Assembly (NCBI GenBank): GCA_025517465.1 | Contig: JAOPKE010000001.1 | Coordinates: 1-64,000 of the forward strand | DNA length: 64,000 nt | Reading direction: 5' to 3' | Source of the DNA: Halobacteria archaeon HArc-gm2 | GTDB lineage: Archaea > Halobacteriota > Halobacteria > Halobacteriales > Haloarculaceae | Shown: positions 6,969 through 15,535 of the stretch, in pieces | Numbering within the stretch: the stretch's first letter is position 1 | Layout: every line of letters starts with the position of its first letter | Translations under genes and position numbers: made by a program | The notes under the pieces: model-generated | What the model was told of the DNA's origin: nothing | What the model saw: only the letters and a program-made list of their open reading frames with translations | The model's database searches: none

Positions 6969-7391
6969 TTAGCCGGATTCTTCCTGCAGCAGTCGTTCGA
7001 GCACTTCCGCGACTTCTTCGTACTCGCGCATCGTCAGCCCGTCGGTCGTGATGATGACGCCCTGGCGTTCGGTGGTGATCCGGAGGAGATAGCCGTTCTC
7101 GAAGACGCGGACGGTGAAGTGATAGGGGCCGAGTTCGGTCGTCTGGTAGGCGTTCTGGGTCTCCTTGAAGTCGCGCCACTCGTGGCCGACGAACTCGTCG
7201 AGGTCGGCGTCGCGTTCCAGGTCCTCGCGGAGGTACAGCTGCTGGTAGTTCGCGCGGGTGAAGTACGTCACCGACCGGAGCGTGTCGCTCGTCGCGGCGC
7301 GCGAGGACGAGACGATCTCGTCGGCCAGTTCCTGCCGGATGATGCTCCCGCCCGTTTCGTCGTCATCGTCCAGTTCGGTCCCGTCGCTCAT
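6969..7391 (-). CDS. Conserved haloarchaeal protein of unknown function
   Basis: A 140-residue acidic soluble protein. The N-terminal 20 residues are disordered and Asp-rich. The rest looks like an alpha/beta fold with the segment GPYHFTVRVFENGYLLRITTERQGVIITTDGL, followed by a C-terminal helix (REYEEVAEVLERLLQEE). No membrane segment or known catalytic motif is seen. It resembles a haloarchaeal DUF (possibly DUF7522; from memory). It is directly upstream of nurA on the same strand and may be co-transcribed, but no function can be assigned. Confidence 0.75.
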   Translation of the reverse strand: MSDGTELDDDDETGGSIIRQELADEIVSSSRAATSDTLRSVTYFTRANYQQLYLREDLERDADLDEFVGHEWRDFKETQNAYQTTELGPYHFTVRVFENGYLLRITTERQGVIITTDGLTMREYEEVAEVLERLLQEESG

Positions 7392-7535
7392 GTCACTGTA
7401 GTTCGTCGGCCGGGCCTATAACTGCGGCGCTCACGACGCGGATCGTGGGGCTGGGACCCGACGTTCCGCCGCCTGTCCGACGGTTCCGTTCGCGTCATCG
7501 AAGGGATATTACGGCGGGCACGCGACCTCTCGACC

Positions 7536-9056
7536 ATGCACGTCGGACTCGTCATCCTGGACGGCTGGGGCCTCAATCCCGACTCGACCGTCCGGGACGC
7601 TGTCGCCGCCGCCGAGACGCCGAACTTCGACCGCTACTGGGACGCCGGCGCCCACGGAACGCTCACGACGCACGGCCGGGCGGTTGGTCTCCCCGACGGC
7701 CAGATGGGCAACTCCGAGGTCGGCCACCTCAACATCGGCGCCGGCCGCGTCGTCAAGCAGGACTCCACCAGGGTTACGGACGACATCGAAAGTGGCGCCT
7801 TCTTCGAGAACGACCGACTGCTCTCTGCCTTCGAGTACGCGGAGGAGAACGACGGCCGCGTCCACTTCATGGGCCTCGTCTCCGACGGCGGCGTCCACTC
7901 CTACCAGAAACACCTCCACGCGCTGATCGAACTCGCCGCCCGGCGCGGGACGGAGGCCCTCACCCACGCCTTCACCGACGGCCGCGACACCTCGCCGAAG
8001 GGCGGCGAAAGCTACCTGAAGGCCCTGCAGGACCACATAGACGAGCACGGCACCGGCCACGTCGCCAGCGTCTCCGGGCGCTACTACGCGATGGACCGCG
8101 ACCAGAACTGGGACCGGACGATGCGGGCCTACGGCGCCATCGTCGACCACCAGGCCGACTACGGGGCGACTTCGGGTGTCGAGGCCGTCACCGACTCCTA
8201 CGCCCGCGGGGACACCGACGAGTTCGTCGAACCCACGGTTATCGAGGGCCAACCGGGGATGCAGGAGGGCGACGCCGCCGTCTTCTTCAACTTCCGCTCA
8301 GACCGGGCCCGACAGCTCACCCGGATGCTCGCGGACATCGAATCCGAGGCCTGGGACGTCCCGACGACGCCGCCGGACGTCCGGCTCGTCACGATGACCC
8401 AGTACGACGCCACCTTCGACCTGCCCGTCGCCTACCCGCCGAACCAGCCCGAAGACACCCTCGGCGAGGTGCTCGCCGACACCGGCCACACCCAGCTCCG
8501 ACTCGCCGAGACGGAGAAGTACGCCCACGTCACCTACTTCCTCAACGGCGGCCGCGAGGTCGAGTTCGACGGCGAGCGCCGCGAAATCGTCGAGAGCCCG
8601 GACGTGCCGACCTACGACCTCCGGCCCGAGATGAGCGCGCCAGTCGTGACCGACACCGCCATCGACGTCATCGAATCGGACGACCCGGACGTCCTGGTCC
8701 TCAACTACGCCAACCCCGACATGGTGGGCCACACCGGCGAGTTCGACGCCGCCGTCGAGGCCGTGGAGGCAGTGGACGAGCAACTCGGCCGCCTCGTCGA
8801 CGCCATCCAGTCCGCCGGCGGCCACGCCCTGATCACCGCCGACCACGGCAACGCCGACGACATGGGCACCGTCGACGACCCCTACACCGCCCACACGCTC
8901 AACCCTGTCCCGCTGATCTCCCTTGCGCCCGACGGGACGAGTGGTGGGCGGACCGCGCGCGACGGCGGCGCCCTCGCTGACCTTGCGCCGACGATTCTGG
9001 AGCTGATGGAGCTCGAGCAGCCCGACGCGATGACCGGTTCGTCGCTGCTGGAGTGA
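7536..9056 (+). CDS. gpmI: 2,3-bisphosphoglycerate-independent phosphoglycerate mutase
   Basis: A 506-residue cytoplasmic enzyme that interconverts 3- and 2-phosphoglycerate in glycolysis and gluconeogenesis using two manganese ions and a phosphoserine intermediate. LVILDGWG at residues 5-12 holds the first metal Asp. QMGNSEVGH (about 56-64) carries the catalytic Ser 60. The substrate-binding FTDGRDTSP lies at about 147-155. The second metal site is seen in LNYANPDMVGHTG (about 389-401) and ITADHGNAD (about 431-439). Length is that of bacterial-type GpmI, not the shorter ApgM of many archaea. It appears monocistronic; the downstream 0.7 kb holds a repeat element. Confidence 0.97.
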   Translation: MHVGLVILDGWGLNPDSTVRDAVAAAETPNFDRYWDAGAHGTLTTHGRAVGLPDGQMGNSEVGHLNIGAGRVVKQDSTRVTDDIESGAFFENDRLLSAFEYAEENDGRVHFMGLVSDGGVHSYQKHLHALIELAARRGTEALTHAFTDGRDTSPKGGESYLKALQDHIDEHGTGHVASVSGRYYAMDRDQNWDRTMRAYGAIVDHQADYGATSGVEAVTDSYARGDTDEFVEPTVIEGQPGMQEGDAAVFFNFRSDRARQLTRMLADIESEAWDVPTTPPDVRLVTMTQYDATFDLPVAYPPNQPEDTLGEVLADTGHTQLRLAETEKYAHVTYFLNGGREVEFDGERREIVESPDVPTYDLRPEMSAPVVTDTAIDVIESDDPDVLVLNYANPDMVGHTGEFDAAVEAVEAVDEQLGRLVDAIQSAGGHALITADHGNADDMGTVDDPYTAHTLNPVPLISLAPDGTSGGRTARDGGALADLAPTILELMELEQPDAMTGSSLLE

Positions 9057-9173
9057 CTGGCGAACGCGTGGGATCGGCGGTCTCGCTATGTCCCGGGACC
9101 GTTCAGTACAGGGAGTGTCTGTAACGATCTGGTGACTCGGAGAGCACTGACACAGTACCGACACGAACACGAA

Positions 9174-9623
9174 GAAAGCCCTCGGCGTGCTCCGGTCCCG
9201 CGGACCGACTGCGCTCCTCGCTGCGCTGCGGTGCTTATCAGTCCGGGGTTCCCGGAGCCCACCTCGCCCTTTCATTCCTCCAGGGACAGCCTCGCTCGTG
9301 CGATGAAACGCACTCACGATTGAGTCCGCCACTCCTCCCCGGTCGCTCGCCGTCCGGCGAGCGACACGCGTCCTGACCGCCCCGCAACCGCTTGGCCGGG
9401 AGGCCGTCTCGTCGGCCGACCCACCGAAAGACTCGGCACACCTCGTCTTTCGAGCCCACACTCGCTTCGCTCGCGTGGAAGGGGGAGGGCAGGGCTGCGG
9501 TGCTGTGAGGCCCCTGGAGGACTGAAAGGGCGAGGCGGGGTGGAGGAAGCACGGACCCGCAAGCACGCGAGGAACGAGCGCGCGCAGTGTGGTCCGCGCG
9601 ACTCCAGCGCGCCGAGGGCTTTC
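9174..9623. repeat. Dispersed non-coding repeat element (copy B)
   Basis: This copy is bounded by GAAAGCCCTCGGCG on the left (from 9174) and its reverse complement type GCGCCGAGGGCTTTC on the right (to 9623). Large interior parts match copy F at 58015-58622, including the block from GAAAGACTCGGCACACC through AGGGCTGCGGTGCTG and the block GATGAAACGC...CACTCCTCCCC. Reading frames crossing it differ between copies, so it is not coding. The rest of the 9057-9742 gap shows nothing else recognisable. Confidence 0.75.
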
Positions 9624-9742
9624 GAGGTGTTTCCCTCTCTGGTCTCCCCAGCACCCGTTCTCACAGATTCATCTGATCGTTACACTCGCGTCCTCTGAAA
9701 CAGATAGTCGAGGTTCGAGCAATCGACGCAAGTGATGTCGAC

Positions 9743-10594
9743 TCAATCCAGTGCGCTCGATACGCTCGCGGAGATCTTAACAGAGTCGCACTTCTCAAGA
9801 AGGTGCTCGTGTTCGGTGGCGATGGCGTCGGCGTCGCCCGGTGGGTATCGCTCGGCGAGTTCGTGGGCGCGCTCGAAGCAGTCGCAGGCGTCCTCGAAGT
9901 GGTCGAGCGCGTCCGCGGCGTCGCCGGCCTCCGCGGACCAGTTGCCGACTGACCGGCAGTCCCGGGCGCGTCCGAGGTGGGCCTCGACGAGGTCAGCGAT
10001 GGCGGACTCGGCCTCGTCTCGGGTCGCCACGGTGGCGATGTCCGGGTCGTCGACGACCGTTGTCGCACGGCGGAACGCCTCGACCGTCGCCTCCAGCGCG
10101 TCGATGCGGGCCTGGCAGTCGCCGTCCTCGACGGCCGCTTCGGCCGCGTCGCGGTGCTCCCTCGCCCGGGCGAGGAGTTGCTCGGGGATGGCCGCTCGCA
10201 GGTGCTCGACGGCGTCGTCGAGTGCGTCGGACTCCCGGACGGTGAACTCCCAGGTCGCGCCGGCCTCCGTCTCCACGACGAGCGTGCGCGTCAGCATCTC
10301 GGTCCGGGTGTCGACGTCCGCGAACTCGACGTACGGAATCGACGTCACCTCGTCGCCACCGGACTGGCCCACGACGAACGCCGCTCGCCGGTCGGTCAGG
10401 ACCGAGACTGCCCCGTAGTCGGCGTCGGGTTCGATCCGCTCGGTTCCGTCGTCGTCGTCGACGCGCTCGATACCGACCCGGGTGTTCGTCAGCGTCGCGC
10501 GGACGCGCTCGTCTTCGCCAAGGTACTCGCGCACCGGGTGCTCGGTGAGGGGGTCGCTGCCCGCGATTTCTGGGTCGGAATCTGCCGTCGGCAT
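9743..10594 (-). CDS. PH-like domain and helical-repeat protein, function unknown
   Basis: A 283-residue acidic protein. Residues about 30-140 look like a bacterial/archaeal PH-like (bPH) module: DERVRATLTNTRVGIER, then YGAVSVLTDRRAAFVVG and IPYVEFADVDTRTEMLTRTLVVET, the typical strand pattern of a domain that reports a threshold or binds a partner. Residues about 140-280 are entirely helical with regularly spaced Ala/Glu, like TPR-type or coiled repeats, including ALDHFEDACDCFERAHELAERYP. No membrane segment. The ATG at 10594 gives MPTADSDPEIAGSD; an upstream in-frame Met is preceded by poorly haloarchaeal residues. It has no clear operon partner. PH-like is by pattern, not by search. Confidence 0.65.
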   Translation of the reverse strand: MPTADSDPEIAGSDPLTEHPVREYLGEDERVRATLTNTRVGIERVDDDDGTERIEPDADYGAVSVLTDRRAAFVVGQSGGDEVTSIPYVEFADVDTRTEMLTRTLVVETEAGATWEFTVRESDALDDAVEHLRAAIPEQLLARAREHRDAAEAAVEDGDCQARIDALEATVEAFRRATTVVDDPDIATVATRDEAESAIADLVEAHLGRARDCRSVGNWSAEAGDAADALDHFEDACDCFERAHELAERYPPGDADAIATEHEHLLEKCDSVKISASVSSALD

Positions 10595-10750
10595 GTCACA
10601 CTGGTGGGTATCGCGGCCGGACGAATACTCACTCGCACCCACCGTCATGTCGAGAATAAAACTACCGGTCCGGGTCAGGACCTGCCGGTACTCCTCGGAA
10701 TTCTGACTAAAAGATCGACAGGGTCGACGGCCGATTCCGAGGGGCTGGAG

Positions 10751-11401
10751 CTACCGATCGATCCGCCGGAGGTACGAGGGCGGGACGTGTTCGGTGGTGT
10801 ACGTCGACAGGCCGCGCGCGACGACGTCGAGGCCGTCTCTTCGCATGCCGGCCGCGTCGACTTCGAAGACGGCGGGGTCGTCGTCGTGGCGCGCGCCCAC
10901 CTCGCGCGCCTCGTCGACACTCCCGGAGAGGTGGACCTGCTGGCGCTCCATCGGTCTGAGCCCCTCCGACAGAATGGCGTCGAGGTTGCGGGGCGCCGTC
11001 CCGTGGTAGAGTGTGTCCGGGACGGAACCGTCCGCCGCCTCCAGGTCGACGTCGACGGAGTGGCCGTACGCCGCGCGAACCAGCAATCTGCCGTCGCGCT
11101 CGTCGCGCTCGAAGCGCCCCTTCGGATCTGTGGCGACCACGGCGTCGAGATGCTCGGCGGTCGCCCAGTCGTACTTCGACTCCACGGTGGCGACCAGTTC
11201 TTCGCGGGTGGTCCAGCCCGCGTCGTCCAGTTCGATTCTGACGTCGCCGGGGAAGTGTCTCAGCGCGCCCGAGACGAACTTGGAGAGTCGACGGCGGCGG
11301 TCGACCGAGAGAACGAGTTCGCCGGACCGCTCGCAGAACGGGCACGTCGACCCTTCGTGGTAACCGTGGTCGTCGCAGGTAGAGACGGAGTCAGTCATCA
11401 T
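10751..11401 (-). CDS. kptA: RNA 2'-phosphotransferase (Tpt1/KptA family)
   Basis: A 216-residue enzyme that transfers an internal RNA 2'-phosphate to NAD+, giving ADP-ribose 1'',2''-cyclic phosphate; in eukaryotes it finishes tRNA splicing, while its archaeal role is unsettled. The N-terminus has a Cys/His zinc-binding pattern (C-DDHGYHEG-STCPFCER), a known extra in archaeal KptA. The winged-helix lobe starts RRRRLSKFVSGALRH (about residues 35-49). The catalytic lobe shows TLYHGTAPRNLDAILSEGL (about 130-148) and RQQVHLSGS (about 153-161), with the expected Arg/His residues. The double ATG at 11401/11398 precedes the zinc motif. Confidence 0.9.
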   Translation of the reverse strand: MMTDSVSTCDDHGYHEGSTCPFCERSGELVLSVDRRRRLSKFVSGALRHFPGDVRIELDDAGWTTREELVATVESKYDWATAEHLDAVVATDPKGRFERDERDGRLLVRAAYGHSVDVDLEAADGSVPDTLYHGTAPRNLDAILSEGLRPMERQQVHLSGSVDEAREVGARHDDDPAVFEVDAAGMRRDGLDVVARGLSTYTTEHVPPSYLRRIDR

Positions 11402-11553
11402 CGACACGTCGTCCCCTCGCGGCGAAAAGTTCCAGGCTTCCGCCCACTGAGTGTGGCTGGTGGAGAATAATCGCAGTCCACAGATCTGGCAAATCATCTG
11501 CGAGCATCCACAGCCCCGCAAACTTTTCTCTCGGCACTGTCTGGCCCGATGGT

Positions 11554-11919
11554 ATGGGTGCCGACAAGAACTACGTCGTCGTCGAGACGACGACCGGTGA
11601 GAACCACGACGCCGTCCGGACCGATCTGCAGGCGGCAGAAGAACTTGACGAGCCAGAGCAGATTCACGACGAATACCTGGTGGTTTCAGGGTTAGGTGGG
11701 ATCGCTCCGGTTCGGAACAGGCTGCACGAGCTCGACGACCGGATAGAACGCGCTTTGCTCGTCCACGTTTACGACACGGCCATGACGACGACTGGTTGGT
11801 ACTACGAACGGGAACCATCTGGACTCGTCGAAACGGACGAATTCAGTATCGAGGGTAGCTACGGTGCCCCGGTATTCGATTACTTCACCCGCGAATATGA
11901 CATCCCAGCCGCCTTCTGA
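11554..11919 (+). CDS. Small protein of a duplicated small-protein/HEAT-repeat pair (copy 1)
   Basis: A 121-residue acidic soluble protein of unknown function. Its C-terminal half is clearly related to the 113-residue protein at 59722-60063: both share RAL, D-T-x-M, GLVETD, SYG and a terminal YF-x-x-EY-x-I pattern at matching spacing. Both are followed immediately, with overlapping ends, by a HEAT-repeat protein. Here the downstream ATG (11897) lies inside this gene, so the two are translationally coupled. No catalytic motif is evident. The pair could be a chaperone/adaptor pair or an effector with its partner; neither can be told from sequence. Confidence 0.75.
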   Translation: MGADKNYVVVETTTGENHDAVRTDLQAAEELDEPEQIHDEYLVVSGLGGIAPVRNRLHELDDRIERALLVHVYDTAMTTTGWYYEREPSGLVETDEFSIEGSYGAPVFDYFTREYDIPAAF

Positions 11920-13873
11920 GTCGCTCGACCGATTGACAGATGGCGACCGGGAGCAGCGACGGCTCGCCGCGCGGACGCTATTCGAACAGGCATGTGGAGA
12001 CGCCCAGTCACTCGATGGTCACCTCTCCCCACTTGCGGCCCATCTAGGAGATGACGACCCGCTCGTCCGAGGTCACCTCGTCGCCGCGGTGGGAATGGCT
12101 TCGTTCGCCATCGTCGAGTACGATCAACCGAAACCATACCTCGACGTTCTACTGGATAGACTGACGGACCCTGACTCCACTATCCGCCAATCCGTACTGG
12201 GCGTGCTGTGGAACCGTCCCGACGACAGGCTCTGGGAATCGCCGGCGGTGTACGACGACGGTGACCGGATCCGAACACTCGCGGCGGTCGGTTTCGCGAC
12301 GTGTCTAGAGGACGATACTGATGTCGTCCGCCGACGGGCGAGCGATCACATTTCGGCCGAACTCGTCTGCGATCACCCCGACCCCGAATCAGCTGTCGTA
12401 GTACTGTTCGACCGACTCGACGACGATCAGGGTACCGTCCGTCGGGCGGCGGCTGACTGTATAGTCGACCTAGCACGGGGCGAGCCGGCGCTGGTCCGAC
12501 CCTACACAGCCGAGCTGCTCGACCGTATCGATGGCGACGACGACCCAGTACGGCTCCGTGCTGCCGAAGCACTGGTCGCATTTGAGGACCACGACGTCAG
12601 CGAAACTGTCGCGACCGAGCTCGTCGACATGCTAACTGGTGAGCGGAAACAGCGCCAACGGGCGATCGAAGCCTTGCAAGCAGTCACAGAGCGGTCACCA
12701 GCGCTGGTCGACCAGACATTCGACGTGCTGGTCACTCAGCTCGGCACGTTCGACTTCGACGTGCGTGGAACGGCCGCAACGAGTCTCGCCCGACTCGCCG
12801 ACCGCTATCCGGAGCAAGCGCCCGACCCCGCCCTGACGCTTGCTTCTCTCGATAACGACGAACCCTACGACGCGAAAGGCGTCTTCCCGCTGGCTCTGAT
12901 CGCGAACGAATGCTCTGCGTTCGTCGGAGACCGTCTCGCCGACGCAGCCCACGCTGTCGGAAGAGGCGAATACGACGGACACGTGACCGGCCTCATTATC
13001 GAACAGGTGGCTGGAGAGAATCCAGCGGCACTCGACTCTGCAGCCGACGCCTTCGGGGAACTGCTCGGCAACGAGGATGATGGCGTCCGAGAAATAGGGG
13101 TAAAACTCGTCAGCACACTCGCCGTCGAACGACCATCCGCAGCAGAACCGCTGGTCGATGAGTTCGTGGCCACGCTCGACAAGGTTCGTTCGTACGAGTG
13201 TAGCGTCGCCACGGAGGGGCTACTCTCGCTCGCGATTTGGGCTCCCGATATACTCTGTCCGCACGCAGACCGTATCGCGGACCTGGTTCTCTCTTTCGAG
13301 GACGCGCGTTCCAAACGCCGACACAACGCCGCAGTTGCACTCGCACGTCTCGCCGAATACGACCCCACGTGTAGTCCTGACCTCGGTAAGACGCTCGCGT
13401 CACACCTTCAGTCGAAGCACCCGGACCGGTCGTGGGAGTTCGACCGATTCGTGTACATCACCGGGTACGACCGCAAGCAGCTGGAGGATCCGTTCCCACG
13501 TACGGACATCGCTTGGCCGCTTGGCGTTGTCGCCGACGACCGCCCGGGCCTGATCGACACCAGTGCCCTTGCGGATCTCCCAGACCGTGATGACCGGAAC
13601 CAGGCGACAGCGGAAATAGCAACTTTGATCGTCGAAACCGCCGCCGGAAGCGTTCAAGTCGTCGAACCTCTCCTCGACCGCCTCGTTGACGATCTCCTCA
13701 CGGATCCCGGGTACAATGCGACCCAGTATTTCGTCAAGATCGCGAGAAAGAATCCGCAGGTGTTAGCCTCGTACGCCGAAGATATCGAGTCCGCCTCGAA
13801 GATGGATGGCGCAGATCACAAACTGACCGAAGTGGTCTCGATGATCGACGAATCGGGCGGTGACGGACTGTAG
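11897..13873 (+). CDS. HEAT-repeat protein (copy 1 of the pair)
   Basis: A 658-residue all-helical protein built of HEAT-type repeats. Repeats are visible as runs such as DPDSTIRQSVLGVLWNRPDD, DDQGTVRRAAADCIVDLARG, DPVRLRAAEALVAFEDHDVS and DFDVRGTAATSLARLADRYP, roughly 35-40 residues apart, throughout residues 40-640. There is no signal peptide or membrane span. HEAT scaffolds bind proteins, so a partnership with the 121-residue protein encoded just upstream (23-base overlap) is likely. The second pair in this window has a shorter, 431-residue HEAT partner. The ATG at 11897 (MTSQPPSESL) was preferred over a Met 11 residues upstream because it gives an ordinary N-terminus. GC content and codon use here look slightly less extreme than in the neighbours, a hint of recent acquisition. 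Confidence 0.8.
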   Translation: MTSQPPSESLDRLTDGDREQRRLAARTLFEQACGDAQSLDGHLSPLAAHLGDDDPLVRGHLVAAVGMASFAIVEYDQPKPYLDVLLDRLTDPDSTIRQSVLGVLWNRPDDRLWESPAVYDDGDRIRTLAAVGFATCLEDDTDVVRRRASDHISAELVCDHPDPESAVVVLFDRLDDDQGTVRRAAADCIVDLARGEPALVRPYTAELLDRIDGDDDPVRLRAAEALVAFEDHDVSETVATELVDMLTGERKQRQRAIEALQAVTERSPALVDQTFDVLVTQLGTFDFDVRGTAATSLARLADRYPEQAPDPALTLASLDNDEPYDAKGVFPLALIANECSAFVGDRLADAAHAVGRGEYDGHVTGLIIEQVAGENPAALDSAADAFGELLGNEDDGVREIGVKLVSTLAVERPSAAEPLVDEFVATLDKVRSYECSVATEGLLSLAIWAPDILCPHADRIADLVLSFEDARSKRRHNAAVALARLAEYDPTCSPDLGKTLASHLQSKHPDRSWEFDRFVYITGYDRKQLEDPFPRTDIAWPLGVVADDRPGLIDTSALADLPDRDDRNQATAEIATLIVETAAGSVQVVEPLLDRLVDDLLTDPGYNATQYFVKIARKNPQVLASYAEDIESASKMDGADHKLTEVVSMIDESGGDGL

Positions 13874-14006
13874 TCGAGGGAACCACGAGATGTATTTGAC
13901 GGGTTGCCCGGCGCGAGCATCGACGACATAACCCAGTCGTAGTCCACCGTGGCTCGAAACGAAACGTTGAGGGAGGGCCGTTCGGACTGTCAGCCAAGAG
14001 AGATCT

Positions 14007-14678
14007 ATGGGTAGCGTCCTGGGCCGTGGGTGGTCCCCCACAAAGCGACAGTACCGGTTCCTCCGATTCGGCCTCGCCATCCTGCTGGTCACGTCGCCCG
14101 CCCTGGCGTACGTGAGCGGCTATGGGCAACCGAGCTATCGCTACGAGTCCGTCGAGATCCGGCCGACCGACGGGGGATTCGAACACGACAGGGATCGATC
14201 GTTCGTTGAGGGATTCGAAGGTCTCGGTTGTTACGGGTGGGAGCGGTCTCGGCTGTGCCTGCTCGAACGCGAACTTGTCGACCGAAATTACACGTACGAC
14301 GATCCACCAGGAGTCTTCGATTCGCCCGGGGAACGGTACACGTACGTTGACGGGCGGTTCTACGAGCGGATACACGAGGGTCGATACGACGACGTCACTG
14401 TCGGCCTCCGGCCGGTTTCGTCCCGAGAGGTTCTCGACGCCATCGCGCGGGACGTCGACCACCTCGAACCACCGCTCCAGCGAGTCGTACCGGACGGTAC
14501 CGGGACTGTTCACCGCGACCTCGACGCGACCGGACGAATCGTCCGGTACGAAGGGAGTCACTACGCGATTTACCGGGCTGACTACTCGGAACCGGGTAGC
14601 TACATTCCCTCACTGTTCGCGTTCCTCGCGGGGTTCGGACTGCTCGCTCGGGCCCTCCGAGACGAACTACGCGGGTGA
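14007..14678 (+). CDS. Membrane protein of unknown function with an extracellular domain
   Basis: A 223-residue protein with two predicted membrane segments, at about residues 20-40 (LRFGLAILLVTSPALAYVSG) and about 196-213 (YIPSLFAFLAGFGLLARAL). The 155-residue stretch between them is polar and Tyr/Asp-rich and would face the outside. It contains a pair of cysteines in GLGCYGWERSRLCLL (about 73-87) that could form a disulfide. This one-domain, two-anchor layout is common in haloarchaeal surface proteins, but I do not recognise the family. It stands alone between the HEAT gene and the nad operon. Confidence 0.7.
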   Translation: MGSVLGRGWSPTKRQYRFLRFGLAILLVTSPALAYVSGYGQPSYRYESVEIRPTDGGFEHDRDRSFVEGFEGLGCYGWERSRLCLLERELVDRNYTYDDPPGVFDSPGERYTYVDGRFYERIHEGRYDDVTVGLRPVSSREVLDAIARDVDHLEPPLQRVVPDGTGTVHRDLDATGRIVRYEGSHYAIYRADYSEPGSYIPSLFAFLAGFGLLARALRDELRG

Positions 14679-14716
14679 TCGAACGCGGTCGGTCCGCGGG
14701 GAAGGAACGGGACGAC

Positions 14717-15535
14717 TCACCCGGTCCGGAACGAGTAATCCAGCGTGTCGGCGGAGTGCGTCAAGCTACCCATCGAAATCACGTCCACGCCCGTCACGGC
14801 ATAGTCCGGAACGTCCGCCACGGTAATCCCGCCGCTCGCCTCGGCCAGAACCTCCGTCCCTGCCTGCTCCCGGAGCAGGTCGACAGCTCGCTCGGTCACG
14901 TCAGGACTCATGTTGTCCAGCAGGACGATGTCTGCCCCCGCCTCGGCGGCTCGCGGCGCGTCCGCCGGCTCCTCCACTTCGACCTCTATCTTCGTCGCGA
15001 ACGAGACGCGCTCGCGGAAGTGGGCGACGGCCGCTTCCAGCCCCATCTCGGCGACGTGGTTGTCCTTGACCATCACCATGTGCGAGAGGTCCAGTCGGTG
15101 GGTGTCGCCGCCGCCCGCGACGACGGCCCGCTTCTCGATCCCCCGGAGTCCGGGCGTCGTCTTGCGTGTACACGCTATTCGAACGTGATCGCTGACGGAT
15201 CTCGCGGCGTCGACGGCCTCCCGGGTCTTCGTCGCGATGCCGGAGGCGTGGCCCGCGATATTGACTGCGACGCGCTCGCCGCGAAGGACGTCCCGTGCAG
15301 CCCCTTCGGCGCGCAGGACGGCGTCGCCGGCCTCGATACGGTCGCCGTCGTCGACGGGCGTCTCGGCGTCGACGTCCAGGTAGTCGAACACTGCGACGGC
15401 GGCGTCGAGTCCGGCGACGACGCCGTCATCCCTGGCGACGAGTCGACCGGTCGTCTCGCCGGGCACCTGGTTGGTCACGTCGTGGTGCCCCAGGTCCTCC
15501 TGCAGCCAGCCCTCTATCTTGGAATCGGGGATCAT
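14717..15535 (-). CDS. nadC: Nicotinate-nucleotide pyrophosphorylase (carboxylating)
   Basis: A 272-residue quinolinate phosphoribosyltransferase, the third step of de novo NAD synthesis: quinolinate plus PRPP gives nicotinate mononucleotide, CO2 and PPi. The N-terminus EDLGHHDVT (about residues 13-21) and the barrel motifs RKTTPGLRGIEKRAV (about 123-137), GGGDTHRLDLSHMVMVKDNH (about 140-159), VEVE (about 184-187) and LDNM (about 207-210) are canonical. Start and stop overlap with nadB in a TGATG junction, so the genes are translationally coupled. It is the last gene of the nadA-nadB-nadC operon. Confidence 0.96.
   Translation of the reverse strand: MIPDSKIEGWLQEDLGHHDVTNQVPGETTGRLVARDDGVVAGLDAAVAVFDYLDVDAETPVDDGDRIEAGDAVLRAEGAARDVLRGERVAVNIAGHASGIATKTREAVDAARSVSDHVRIACTRKTTPGLRGIEKRAVVAGGGDTHRLDLSHMVMVKDNHVAEMGLEAAVAHFRERVSFATKIEVEVEEPADAPRAAEAGADIVLLDNMSPDVTERAVDLLREQAGTEVLAEASGGITVADVPDYAVTGVDVISMGSLTHSADTLDYSFRTG

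Noticed and set aside
9174-9664. Minus-strand open frames across repeat copy B
   Set aside because: The frames are not kept in copies C, E or F, and the sequence is repeat DNA with inverted ends rather than coding sequence.
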